Under the pieces are notes generated by a model that was not told the origin of the DNA, did not search any database, and was given only the letters and a program-made list of their open reading frames with translations. From the NCBI GenBank assembly GCA_963666035.2, contig CAXXJI010000020.1, positions 1-64,000 on the forward strand: 64,000 nucleotides of DNA. The letters run 5' to 3'. A program made the translations under genes and the position numbers. Origin of the DNA: CALMFG01 sp963666035 (GTDB taxonomy: Bacteria > Bacillota > Clostridia > Christensenellales > CALMFG01). Below, in pieces: positions 25,378-32,314 of this stretch (its first letter is position 1; each line of letters opens with the position of its first letter).

Positions 25378-27618
25378 CTATACCATACTGGGCGGATTAA
25401 GCTCTATTCCGAAATTCACCGTATCAAACTGATGCCGGGTGAGCTCGAAATAGATTTTTTGTTTGATTAAATCAATATTTTCAGTGTTTTTAATTTTCAT
25501 CACAATCTGGTAACGCTGTCTGGCCATGATTTTCTTGATGGGCGCAGGCGAGCTTTTGAATACCAAAATATCGGCTTTGTGATCTGACAGTGCGGACATG
25601 ACCCCATTTTTTACCATTTCACATGCCGACTGGGTGGCCGCTTCATCGGTACCGGAGAAGAGGATGCGAACAATGGTGCCAAACGGCGGGTAGCTTAAAT
25701 GCGCCCGCTGTTTGATTTCTTCTTCATAAAAACCGATATAATCGTGTTTGGCCGCATATTGGATGGCGTAATGCTCGGGCTTATAAGTTTGAATCACCAC
25801 ACGACCTTTGCCTTTTCTTCCTGCCCGTCCTGCGACCTGTTCCAACAGGGCATAGGATTTTTCCACGGCCAGATAATCGGGAAAATGCAGAGAGATGTCC
25901 GCGGCCATGGCACCCACCAATGTAACGTTTTCAAAATCCAACCCTTTGGCGACCAACTGCGTGCCGATAAGAATATCCGCTTCGCCATTTTTAAATTTCT
26001 GGTAGATTTCATTGTGCGCGTCCTTGGTGCGTGTGGTATCAAAATCCATCCGCAGTGTACGGGCGGCAGGAAACATTTGGTGCACCGCGTGCTCAATCTG
26101 CTGAGTACCGATGCCGAATGCTTTGACATAGGGCTTCCCGCAAACTTCGCAGGTTTTGCTGAAAGGCTTGTGCCGCCCGCAATAGTGGCAGACCAGCGTG
26201 CCGTGTGCATCCCGATTATGCAGGGTCATCGAGACATCGCAGTCGTCGCAGCGTACGATATGCCCGCACCCCCGGCACATGACAAAAGCCGAAACGCCCC
26301 GCCGATTGATAAAGAGGATCGCTTGTTTTTTCGCTTCCAAGGTGCTGACGATTTCATCGTATAACCGTGCGGAAAAAATAGTGCGGTTGCCTTCACACAG
26401 TTCTTTTCGCATGTCCTCAATGTATACATCGGGCAAGGGCAGATCCAGCACGCGCTTTGGCAAAGATAAAAGTTCCAGCTTACCGTTTTTGGCGGCATGA
26501 TAGGTTTCCACCAGCGGGGTAGCACTGGAGAAGACCAGCCTTGCACCCTCAATTGCAGCACGCATCTTCGCGATATCATGCGTACGGTATTTGGGATGCT
26601 GATCAGCACGGTAGGAGTTCTCGTGCTCCTCATCCAAGACAACCAACCCGATGTTTTTCAAAGGCACAAACAGCGCAGAACGCGGGCCGATGACCACTTT
26701 TGCGCGTCCGCTGTTGATCTTGCGCCATTCGTCATAACGTTCTCCTTTGGAGAGCTGGGAGTGATAGAGTGCAATTTCGCTGCCCAGGCGGGAAGAGAAC
26801 ATGGCGATCATCTGCGGTGTCAGCGCGATTTCGGGCACCAGCATGATGGCGGTTTTGCCCTGTCGGATACAATGCTCGATACACCGGATATATACTTCGG
26901 TCTTGCCGCTGCCAGTCACGCCGTGCAGCAGAAAATGCCCATTTTCGGATTTTGTGATCTTTTCAATCGCTTCGGACTGGTCTTGGGTCAGTATAAAATC
27001 GCTGTTACCATGCGGAGAAACGTTTTTCATCGGGCTTCGACCAGTTTCCTGATCGTAGGTTTCCACCCAGCCTTTTTTCTCCATCGCCGATACAGCGGAA
27101 GCGGCCGACGGATAGATCTCGCTGAGCGCGGTCAGTGCCATAGGCTTTTCTTCCAGCATATTAAGGATGCCGTCCATCACCGGCGCTTTGATATGCCCGT
27201 CCTTGGCTCTCAGGCTGTCCTTGGCCGAAAGGAAGTCCAGCGGATTTATCGCCAGTTTCACAAACCGCCTCATCTGCTCATGCACACGTTCCCCCCGCAT
27301 TTCGGCAGGGAACATGAGCCGCAGCGCGGTGACCAGCGGGGTCATGTAGGCGTCTTTAATCTGGTTGGCCAGAGCCAGCTGGTTTTGAGTGAATTCAGGT
27401 GTTTTATTCAATACGCGGTGAATGGCTTTGATACGTCCGGGGTCAATATCCGCTATTTCGGAAAACCCCAACACATAGCCTTCGGTGGGTTTGTTGCCCC
27501 GTCCAAACGGCACCAAAACACGGGAGCCGACAAAAACGTTTATGTTTTCCGGCACCAGATACGAGAATATTCGATCGATTTTAGCGTGTTCGATATCGAC
27601 TACAACCTCTGCGTACAT
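25378..27618 (-). CDS. priA: Primosomal protein N' (replication restart helicase)
   Basis: Restarts stalled replication forks. The 746-residue protein has the N-terminal 3'BD domain, a DEAD-like helicase with Walker A GVTGSGKTEVY and DEEH, four CxxC pairs forming two zinc sites (CRGC, CDDC, CHYC, CEVC) and the C-terminal helicase lobe (GTQLVAKGLDFENVTLV, QVAGRAGRKGKG). The start follows AAAGGGG. The opposite strand has long open frames over this gene, which are shadows. Confidence 0.96.
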   Translation of the reverse strand: MYAEVVVDIEHAKIDRIFSYLVPENINVFVGSRVLVPFGRGNKPTEGYVLGFSEIADIDPGRIKAIHRVLNKTPEFTQNQLALANQIKDAYMTPLVTALRLMFPAEMRGERVHEQMRRFVKLAINPLDFLSAKDSLRAKDGHIKAPVMDGILNMLEEKPMALTALSEIYPSAASAVSAMEKKGWVETYDQETGRSPMKNVSPHGNSDFILTQDQSEAIEKITKSENGHFLLHGVTGSGKTEVYIRCIEHCIRQGKTAIMLVPEIALTPQMIAMFSSRLGSEIALYHSQLSKGERYDEWRKINSGRAKVVIGPRSALFVPLKNIGLVVLDEEHENSYRADQHPKYRTHDIAKMRAAIEGARLVFSSATPLVETYHAAKNGKLELLSLPKRVLDLPLPDVYIEDMRKELCEGNRTIFSARLYDEIVSTLEAKKQAILFINRRGVSAFVMCRGCGHIVRCDDCDVSMTLHNRDAHGTLVCHYCGRHKPFSKTCEVCGKPYVKAFGIGTQQIEHAVHQMFPAARTLRMDFDTTRTKDAHNEIYQKFKNGEADILIGTQLVAKGLDFENVTLVGAMAADISLHFPDYLAVEKSYALLEQVAGRAGRKGKGRVVIQTYKPEHYAIQYAAKHDYIGFYEEEIKQRAHLSYPPFGTIVRILFSGTDEAATQSACEMVKNGVMSALSDHKADILVFKSSPAPIKKIMARQRYQIVMKIKNTENIDLIKQKIYFELTRHQFDTVNFGIELNPPSMV

Positions 27619-27718
27619 GCTGATGATTCGCCCCTTTCGAGCAACAATTATATCATATTTTCGAAGGAATGTTTGCAGATTGTTTTTATAATCCCTTTAG
27701 TCCCTTCCACAGACTTGT

Positions 27719-27727
27719 GTTATAATA
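27719..27727 (+). promoter_or_regulatory. Extended -10 promoter of the SGNH lipoprotein gene
   Basis: TGTTATAAT matches the TGn plus TATAAT consensus, 37 bases before the start codon. The -35 region is poor. The promoter is divergent from priA. Confidence 0.55.
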
Positions 27728-27763
27728 CGCACTGAATATTATTGAAAATAATGGAGTTATTAA

Positions 27764-28432
27764 ATGTTGAAGAAAAAAAGAACTGTAATCATACTAGTAA
27801 TTATTCTGGTCGCTTTGCTGACGGCGGGCTGTTCGACGCTGGCGGGTCTAGGCGGCGGAAATCCGAAAATTGTTATCTGTGTGGGCGATAGCATCACCTC
27901 CGGCGTGGGCGTGACCGACGCGGGCAACGATTCCTACCCCGCTCAGCTTTCAAAAACACTTGGCGGCGGTTATCAAGTTTTAAATTATGGCGTGGCGGGA
28001 TCGACCGTCAATGAAGGCGGAAGCGCTTATACCGGAACCGCACAGTACAAGCGTGCACTTCGCAGCGGCGCCAGCGCAGTGATAATCGCGCTCGGTACCA
28101 ACGACTGCCGAACCACAGCTTGGGACGCCGAGGCGTTTGAGACGGCGTATCGTGCACTGGTGAATGAAATTTATCATGCCAAAGCGGATGCCGACATCAT
28201 TTTGGTATTGCCTCCGGCCATCTATATTACCCAGTATAATTATAGCAATGAGATTTTACGCGATGAAGCGATTCCAATTATCCAGGCAGTCGCGGATGAG
28301 CGCGGTTTTAAAACGGTCGATGCATATTCGGCATTTGAAGGCAAAGAATCGCTGTATACCGACGGACTGCACCCCAATGAGAAAGGTGCGGCGCTGCTCG
28401 CCAAACTGGTCAGAAAAGCGGTTAGAAAATAG
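27764..28432 (+). CDS. SGNH/GDSL-type esterase lipoprotein
   Basis: The 222-residue protein has a signal peptide with lipobox TAGC (Cys about 23) and an SGNH hydrolase fold: block I CVGDSITSGVG (nucleophile Ser), block III ALGTNDCR, block V DGLHPNEKG (catalytic Asp and His). Such lipoproteins act on ester-linked acyl groups at the cell surface; the substrate is unknown. A single gene between two promoters. Confidence 0.9.
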   Translation: MLKKKRTVIILVIILVALLTAGCSTLAGLGGGNPKIVICVGDSITSGVGVTDAGNDSYPAQLSKTLGGGYQVLNYGVAGSTVNEGGSAYTGTAQYKRALRSGASAVIIALGTNDCRTTAWDAEAFETAYRALVNEIYHAKADADIILVLPPAIYITQYNYSNEILRDEAIPIIQAVADERGFKTVDAYSAFEGKESLYTDGLHPNEKGAALLAKLVRKAVRK

Positions 28433-28455
28433 GGGCACTAATCCGATTATTGCCT

Positions 28456-28483
28456 TTGAAAAACGGATGATATCAGTTATAAT
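28456..28483 (+). promoter_or_regulatory. Promoter of the xpaC-telA unit
   Basis: TTGAAA (28456-28461) and TATAAT (28478-28483), spacer 16, lie 42 bases upstream of the next start codon. Confidence 0.6.
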
Positions 28484-28524
28484 AATTGTAAAGACAGATT
28501 ATAACAAATAGAAGGATATTTTAT

Positions 28525-29154
28525 ATGGATACCAACAAAGGCTGTAGTTTTGGCGGGTTAGTGATCTTTCTGGTGTTAATCGCTGGATTACTGCTGTTTA
28601 AAAACCTTTGGAAGATCATCTTGGTCGCCATGGGGCTGGTCGTTTTGGCTTTGGTCAGTGTGATTATCTATACCTCGTCAAAAGAGAAAAAAGGCAAAAC
28701 CGAAGCGGATATCGCATCGGGAAACATATCCGAGCGCGTGGCCGCTTATCGTAAAATGCTTTCCGAACTGATGTATTATTATTATAATATCCATGACAAA
28801 ACCGTAAAAACAAAATTAAAGCAGGTTGAAAAGGCCGCGAACCGGATGATTGAAACTGTCAAAGCCGATGCAAGAGACGCAGACACCGCGGGAAGATTCA
28901 TGCGCACCGCGCTGGACGGGGCCAAACGCGTGATGCAAACCTTTAAGACACTGGAAAAAGCGCCAGACGGTGAGGATATTGAGAAAGCCAAAGCCTCCGC
29001 GCTGGATTCGCTGGACAAGGTGGTTAAAGCCTTTGATGAGCAGAACAGAAAACTATTCGAAAATGATGTATTGAACATGGATGTGGAGACCGAAGTTTTA
29101 AATCAAGCGCTGGAAGACGGTTTTTCCGGCACAGACGAAACGCCGAAAGCATAA
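28525..29154 (+). CDS. XpaC-like membrane protein
   Basis: The 209-residue protein has two N-terminal hydrophobic helices (about 9-27 and 30-50) and a cytoplasmic helical domain rich in Lys, Ala and Asp. Its sequence type and position directly before a TelA homologue match the xpaC (5-bromo-4-chloroindolyl phosphate hydrolysis protein) family. The biochemical role of that family is not settled; the xpaC-telA pair is associated with envelope stress and toxic-anion resistance. Thirteen bases separate it from telA. Confidence 0.7.
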   Translation: MDTNKGCSFGGLVIFLVLIAGLLLFKNLWKIILVAMGLVVLALVSVIIYTSSKEKKGKTEADIASGNISERVAAYRKMLSELMYYYYNIHDKTVKTKLKQVEKAANRMIETVKADARDADTAGRFMRTALDGAKRVMQTFKTLEKAPDGEDIEKAKASALDSLDKVVKAFDEQNRKLFENDVLNMDVETEVLNQALEDGFSGTDETPKA

Positions 29155-29167
29155 AAGGAAACCGCGG

Positions 29168-30130
29168 ATGGCAGAAGAGATGAGTCGGAGCAACATCCAA
29201 AAACAGGCCGACGCCGTTGCAAGCGCAGTGGAAGAAGGCGCTGTCAATGGCGTGATGATGTATGGCACAAAAGCCCAGCATGCGCTGGCCGATTTTTCGG
29301 CCAGCCTTTTGGACCAGCTCCGCTCGGTCAAAACAGGGGATATTGAGGAACCGCTCTCTGCGCTGCTGGTGCAGGTGCAATCGGTCAGCCTGCATGGGTT
29401 AGACGCAGACGATAAGAACGCCAAGCGCTTTATGCGCAGAGCCAAAAAAGTACTAGCGGGGTTCAGCCAGGCGGATAAACGGATTTTTGAGCTGGAGATG
29501 CGTCTGGACGCGATCAAAGGCGATTTGATGCGGGATATCGTGCTTTTAGACAAACTGAAAGAAAAAAACTCAGCACACCGAAAAATGCTGGAGACGTATA
29601 TTGCTGCCGGCGAGAAGATAATCGCCGAGAAAACGAAAGCGGTCAAAGGCGGACGCGCATCGGTGATTGAAGCGGGCAGTGCGCTTTCGGTGCTGGAAAA
29701 GCGGATATACGACCTGAAACTGACACACACCATCGCGATGCAAACCGATCCGCAAATCAGCCTGATTCAAACGACCAATCAAACATTGGTTTCACGCATA
29801 CAAACTTCACTGCTCAACACCATTCCGCTCTGGCGCAGTCAGATGACGCTGGCAGCAACCCTGATTAAGCAGAAATCCGTGATGAATATGGAAAAGCAGC
29901 TGGCCGAGACGGCAAGCGCGCGGCTTCGCGAGGGTGCGGAAGCACTAAAAAAAGCGGCGGCCAAGGGCGAGAACCCGCTGGCGGCGGTACAAAAAGCCGG
30001 CGAAGAGCTGGCGGAAACGATTCGGTCGGTGAAAACGGCCTATGAATCGGGCGAAAGTGATATTGAAGCGGCACTGAAAACCGTGGACGTTTTAAGCAAA
30101 AAGCAGACACATAACCGACAGGCGTTTTAA
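29168..30130 (+). CDS. TelA-like toxic anion resistance protein, 3' frameshift
   Basis: A 320-residue, mostly alpha-helical, coiled-coil-rich protein of the TelA family (toxic anion resistance), paired with the XpaC-like gene. Typical blocks: FMRRAKKVLAGFSQADKRIFELE, then LTHTIAMQTDPQISLIQTTNQ and IPLWRSQMTLAATLIKQKS. The frame ends at 30130, but another frame continues the helix-like coding as DRRFKHREGGAIEDFIKTR to a stop at 30225-30227, overlapping the next gene start by eight bases. A single extra base near 30105-30120 would explain this; the restored protein would have about 352 residues, close to family length. Confidence 0.75.
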   Translation: MAEEMSRSNIQKQADAVASAVEEGAVNGVMMYGTKAQHALADFSASLLDQLRSVKTGDIEEPLSALLVQVQSVSLHGLDADDKNAKRFMRRAKKVLAGFSQADKRIFELEMRLDAIKGDLMRDIVLLDKLKEKNSAHRKMLETYIAAGEKIIAEKTKAVKGGRASVIEAGSALSVLEKRIYDLKLTHTIAMQTDPQISLIQTTNQTLVSRIQTSLLNTIPLWRSQMTLAATLIKQKSVMNMEKQLAETASARLREGAEALKKAAAKGENPLAAVQKAGEELAETIRSVKTAYESGESDIEAALKTVDVLSKKQTHNRQAF

Positions 30131-30219
30131 GCACCGTGAGGGCGGAGCGATTGAAGATTTTATTAAAACACGGGATGAGATTAAGGCACGTATTATAGAA
30201 TTGATTGGCAGGATACAAC

Positions 30220-30849
30220 ATGATTGATAAAAAACGTTTAAAGAAATTCCCTTTCTACGAGGAGATAGACAGTGCATCGCTGGATAAGCTGATGACTTAT
30301 TCGGTCGAACGGAAACTGCCCAAAGGGCAGATGATGATGGGCGATAACGGCCGGTGCAACGGTGTACCGCTACTGTTGGACGGCACGATGCGCCTGTTCC
30401 GCGTGGCCGAAAACGGTCGGGAGATCAATGTCTACAATGTCCACGAAGGTGAACTCTGTGTGCTGGCGGCTATCTGTACGCTGGCCGACTTTGAGTATGA
30501 CTATTCGGCGCAGGCCAAAGAGGACTGCGATCTGGCTGTTCTGCCGCCCGAGACTTTCCGCCAGCTGATGAATGAAAGCGAAGTGTTTAAAAACTATATC
30601 TTTACCGCGATGGCGGATAAGCTGGTGGCCTCTATGCGGGCTATTGAGATGCTGAATTTTTCAAGTATTGAGGACCGTTTGAGTGATTACCTGTATTACA
30701 ATGCCGACGAAAACAATATGGTCAACGCCACACACGAGATGATGGCGCGCGATATCGGCTCATCCCGCGAGGTGGTCAGCCGTCAGCTGAAAAAGTTTGA
30801 AAAGCAGGGACTGCTGGAGATCAAACGCGGAAAAGTACAGCTGAAGTAA
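30220..30849 (+). CDS. Crp/Fnr-family transcriptional regulator
   Basis: The 209-residue protein has an N-terminal cyclic-nucleotide-like sensor domain (about 15-130) and a C-terminal winged helix with ATHEMMARDIGSSREVVSRQ (recognition helix about 170-190). A few Cys are present in the sensor domain (near 45, 82, 88 and 107), but not in the Fnr cluster pattern, so the effector is unknown. ATG 30220 follows GGCAGGAT. It lies just before the redox genes; a palindromic site at 30865 suggests it controls them, itself, or both. Confidence 0.88.
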   Translation: MIDKKRLKKFPFYEEIDSASLDKLMTYSVERKLPKGQMMMGDNGRCNGVPLLLDGTMRLFRVAENGREINVYNVHEGELCVLAAICTLADFEYDYSAQAKEDCDLAVLPPETFRQLMNESEVFKNYIFTAMADKLVASMRAIEMLNFSSIEDRLSDYLYYNADENNMVNATHEMMARDIGSSREVVSRQLKKFEKQGLLEIKRGKVQLK

Positions 30850-30864
30850 TCTTCGTGACACTTT

Positions 30865-30877
30865 GTGACAAAGTCAC
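30865..30877. promoter_or_regulatory. Palindromic operator candidate upstream of trxA
   Basis: GTGACAAAGTCAC is a perfect odd-length palindrome 102 bases before trxA and 16 bases after the Crp/Fnr gene. A second GTGACA half-site lies 10 bases upstream (30855-30860). Crp/Fnr proteins typically bind TGTGA/TCACA-like half-sites. The link to the neighbouring regulator is inference. Confidence 0.5.
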
Positions 30878-30978
30878 TTATATAGCGTATTAAATAAAGT
30901 ATCCTTTGATCATAGAAAATGTGGTGGGCTAAAAAGCCCGAAGAGAAGCATTTCTTAAGTGAGAAAGGATGTTTTATT

Positions 30979-31293
30979 ATGGCAGTAAATTTGACAAAAT
31001 CAACTTTTGATTCCACGGTAGGCAGCGACACCCCGGTACTCATTGATTTTTGGGCAGCCTGGTGCGGTCCTTGCAGGATGCTGACACCGACGATGGAAGA
31101 ATTGAACGAAGAATATGCAGGAAAAGCCGTTATTGCAAAAGTGAATGTGGACGAAGAGCCTGAACTGGCTCAGCGCTACGGCGTGATGTCAATCCCGACC
31201 GTCTTCTTAATGAAGAATGGACAGATTGTTGATTCATCGATCGGCGTGCGGCCTAAGTCGTATTACACCAAAGTGCTGGATGCGGCGCTGTAA
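30979..31293 (+). CDS. trxA: Thioredoxin
   Basis: A 104-residue cytosolic disulfide reductant with the WCGPC active site (FWAAWCGPCRML, about 28-39) and the cis-Pro segment MSIPTVFLMKNG. ATG 30979 is preceded by GAAAGGATG; the open frame extends upstream but the family length fits this start. First gene of the redox group. Ends directly against the rhodanese lipoprotein gene. Confidence 0.95.
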   Translation: MAVNLTKSTFDSTVGSDTPVLIDFWAAWCGPCRMLTPTMEELNEEYAGKAVIAKVNVDEEPELAQRYGVMSIPTVFLMKNGQIVDSSIGVRPKSYYTKVLDAAL

Positions 31294-31305
31294 TTGGCAG
31301 ATAAG

Positions 31306-32001
31306 ATGAACATTAAAAAGAGCCTGGGGTTCTTGACGGTTATGCTGGTTTTGCTTTTAACCGTGTCCGCGTGCCAAAGTGCTCCGGAGGCGGGCAATAT
31401 TGAATCGGCGGGCCAGATTGAACAGGGACTGCGGGTGATTGAGATTGCAAAAGGTTTCTCTGAAAACGCAGTCACGGTCAATCGCGGTGAGGAACTGACG
31501 ATTATTTACACCGGTGAAAACGAAGGCGTGAGCTTGGCGGTTCCCGGGTATGAAGTGGAAGATCGATCCGAGAGCAAAAGGGTTGAAATTTACGTCAAGG
31601 CAAAGACCGAAGGCGAATTTGAATTGACGGCGACGGATGGTGAAACATCCGAAACCGGCACATTGGTGGTAAAGGCGTACGAAAACGAAGCGGTTTATCG
31701 CAGTGTTGGACCCGAAGCGTTTGAAGCGGCAATGACGGGTGATTATCTGCTTTTGGATGTACGTACGCAAGAGGAATACGACGAAGTTCACATTGACGGC
31801 GCCACATTGATTTCGGTATATGAGCTGGAAAATCGGCTTTCCGAGATTGAAGTATACAAGGATACACCCGTGCTGGTCTACTGCCGGTCGGGAAACCGAA
31901 GTGTTGTGGCATCGCAGGTATTGGTTCAAGACGGCTTTAAAAATGTAACCAACCTTGAAGGCGGCATATCGGCCTGGATTCAGTATCAGGCAGGAAAATA
32001 A
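31306..32001 (+). CDS. Lipoprotein with cupredoxin-like and rhodanese domains
   Basis: The 231-residue protein has a signal peptide with lipobox VSAC (Cys about 23), an all-beta domain resembling plastocyanin/cupredoxin-1 (about 45-125, ENAVTVNRGEELTIIYTGENEG) without obvious copper ligands, and a rhodanese domain (about 130-228) with active-site loop YCRSGNRS containing the catalytic Cys. It would handle sulfane sulfur outside the membrane. The start may be TTG 31294 instead of ATG 31306. Cotranscribed with trxA. Confidence 0.85.
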   Translation: MNIKKSLGFLTVMLVLLLTVSACQSAPEAGNIESAGQIEQGLRVIEIAKGFSENAVTVNRGEELTIIYTGENEGVSLAVPGYEVEDRSESKRVEIYVKAKTEGEFELTATDGETSETGTLVVKAYENEAVYRSVGPEAFEAAMTGDYLLLDVRTQEEYDEVHIDGATLISVYELENRLSEIEVYKDTPVLVYCRSGNRSVVASQVLVQDGFKNVTNLEGGISAWIQYQAGK

Positions 32002-32022
32002 AAACACTGAATTGATATTAAC

Positions 32023-32053
32023 GATAACAGGATGATAAAAATATCCTGTTATC
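32023..32053 (+). other. Perfect hairpin without T run
   Basis: GATAACAGGAT pairs with ATCCTGTTATC (11 bp) across a nine-base loop between the rhodanese and ferredoxin genes. No T run follows, so it is not a standard intrinsic terminator; it could be an RNA processing or stabilising element, or an operator. Confidence 0.45.
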
Positions 32054-32066
32054 ATTACGCTATTAA

Positions 32067-32084
32067 TTGTGAAAGATTTGACAA
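32067..32084. promoter_or_regulatory. Rex/Crp-like operator overlapping a -35 element
   Basis: TTGTGAAAGATTTGACAA is an inverted repeat with one mismatch (TTGTGAA, four bases, TTGACAA). It is very close to the Rex consensus TTGTGAAnnnnTTCACAA and includes TTGACA at 32078-32083, a perfect -35. No strong -10 is seen. TGTGAAAG recurs at 32089-32096. A redox-sensing repressor is a natural fit for the genes downstream; no rex gene is in this window. Confidence 0.5.
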
Positions 32085-32126
32085 TAATGTGAAAGAATAA
32101 ACAAAAGATAGGATGAAGTGTCAGCT

Positions 32127-32312
32127 ATGATTAATATAGTTAGTGAGCGCTGTCCGGCGAATCACCGCTGTCCTGCGGTGATGATATGTCCGGTAGACGC
32201 TTTGGAGCAGGCAGGCTTCGGCGTGCCGAAAGTGGATGAAGATAAGTGCCTAGACTGCGGCAGATGCACCTACGTCTGTCCGACCGGCGCAATAAGAATA
32301 GAGGGAAAATAA
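32127..32312 (+). CDS. Small 4Fe-4S ferredoxin-like protein
   Basis: The 61-residue protein has one classical cluster motif, CLDCGRCTYVCP, near the C-terminus and an N-terminal set CPANHRCPAVMICP with different Cys spacing. It may therefore hold one regular and one atypical cluster. Such short proteins often sit beside CoA-disulfide-reductase-like flavoenzymes in anaerobes and could be electron carriers for the next gene, which follows by two bases. ATG 32127 is preferred; GTG 32118 is possible. Confidence 0.82.
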   Translation: MINIVSERCPANHRCPAVMICPVDALEQAGFGVPKVDEDKCLDCGRCTYVCPTGAIRIEGK

Positions 32313-32314
32313 CT

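Noticed and set aside
26497..27735. Long open frame (412 codons) on the plus strand opposite priA
   Set aside because: It lies wholly antisense to a well-supported PriA helicase, has no RBS and its translation resembles no protein; it is a composition shadow.
28456..28520. Riboswitch before the XpaC-like gene
   Set aside because: The region is only about 60 bases with a promoter inside it; no conserved fold is recognisable.
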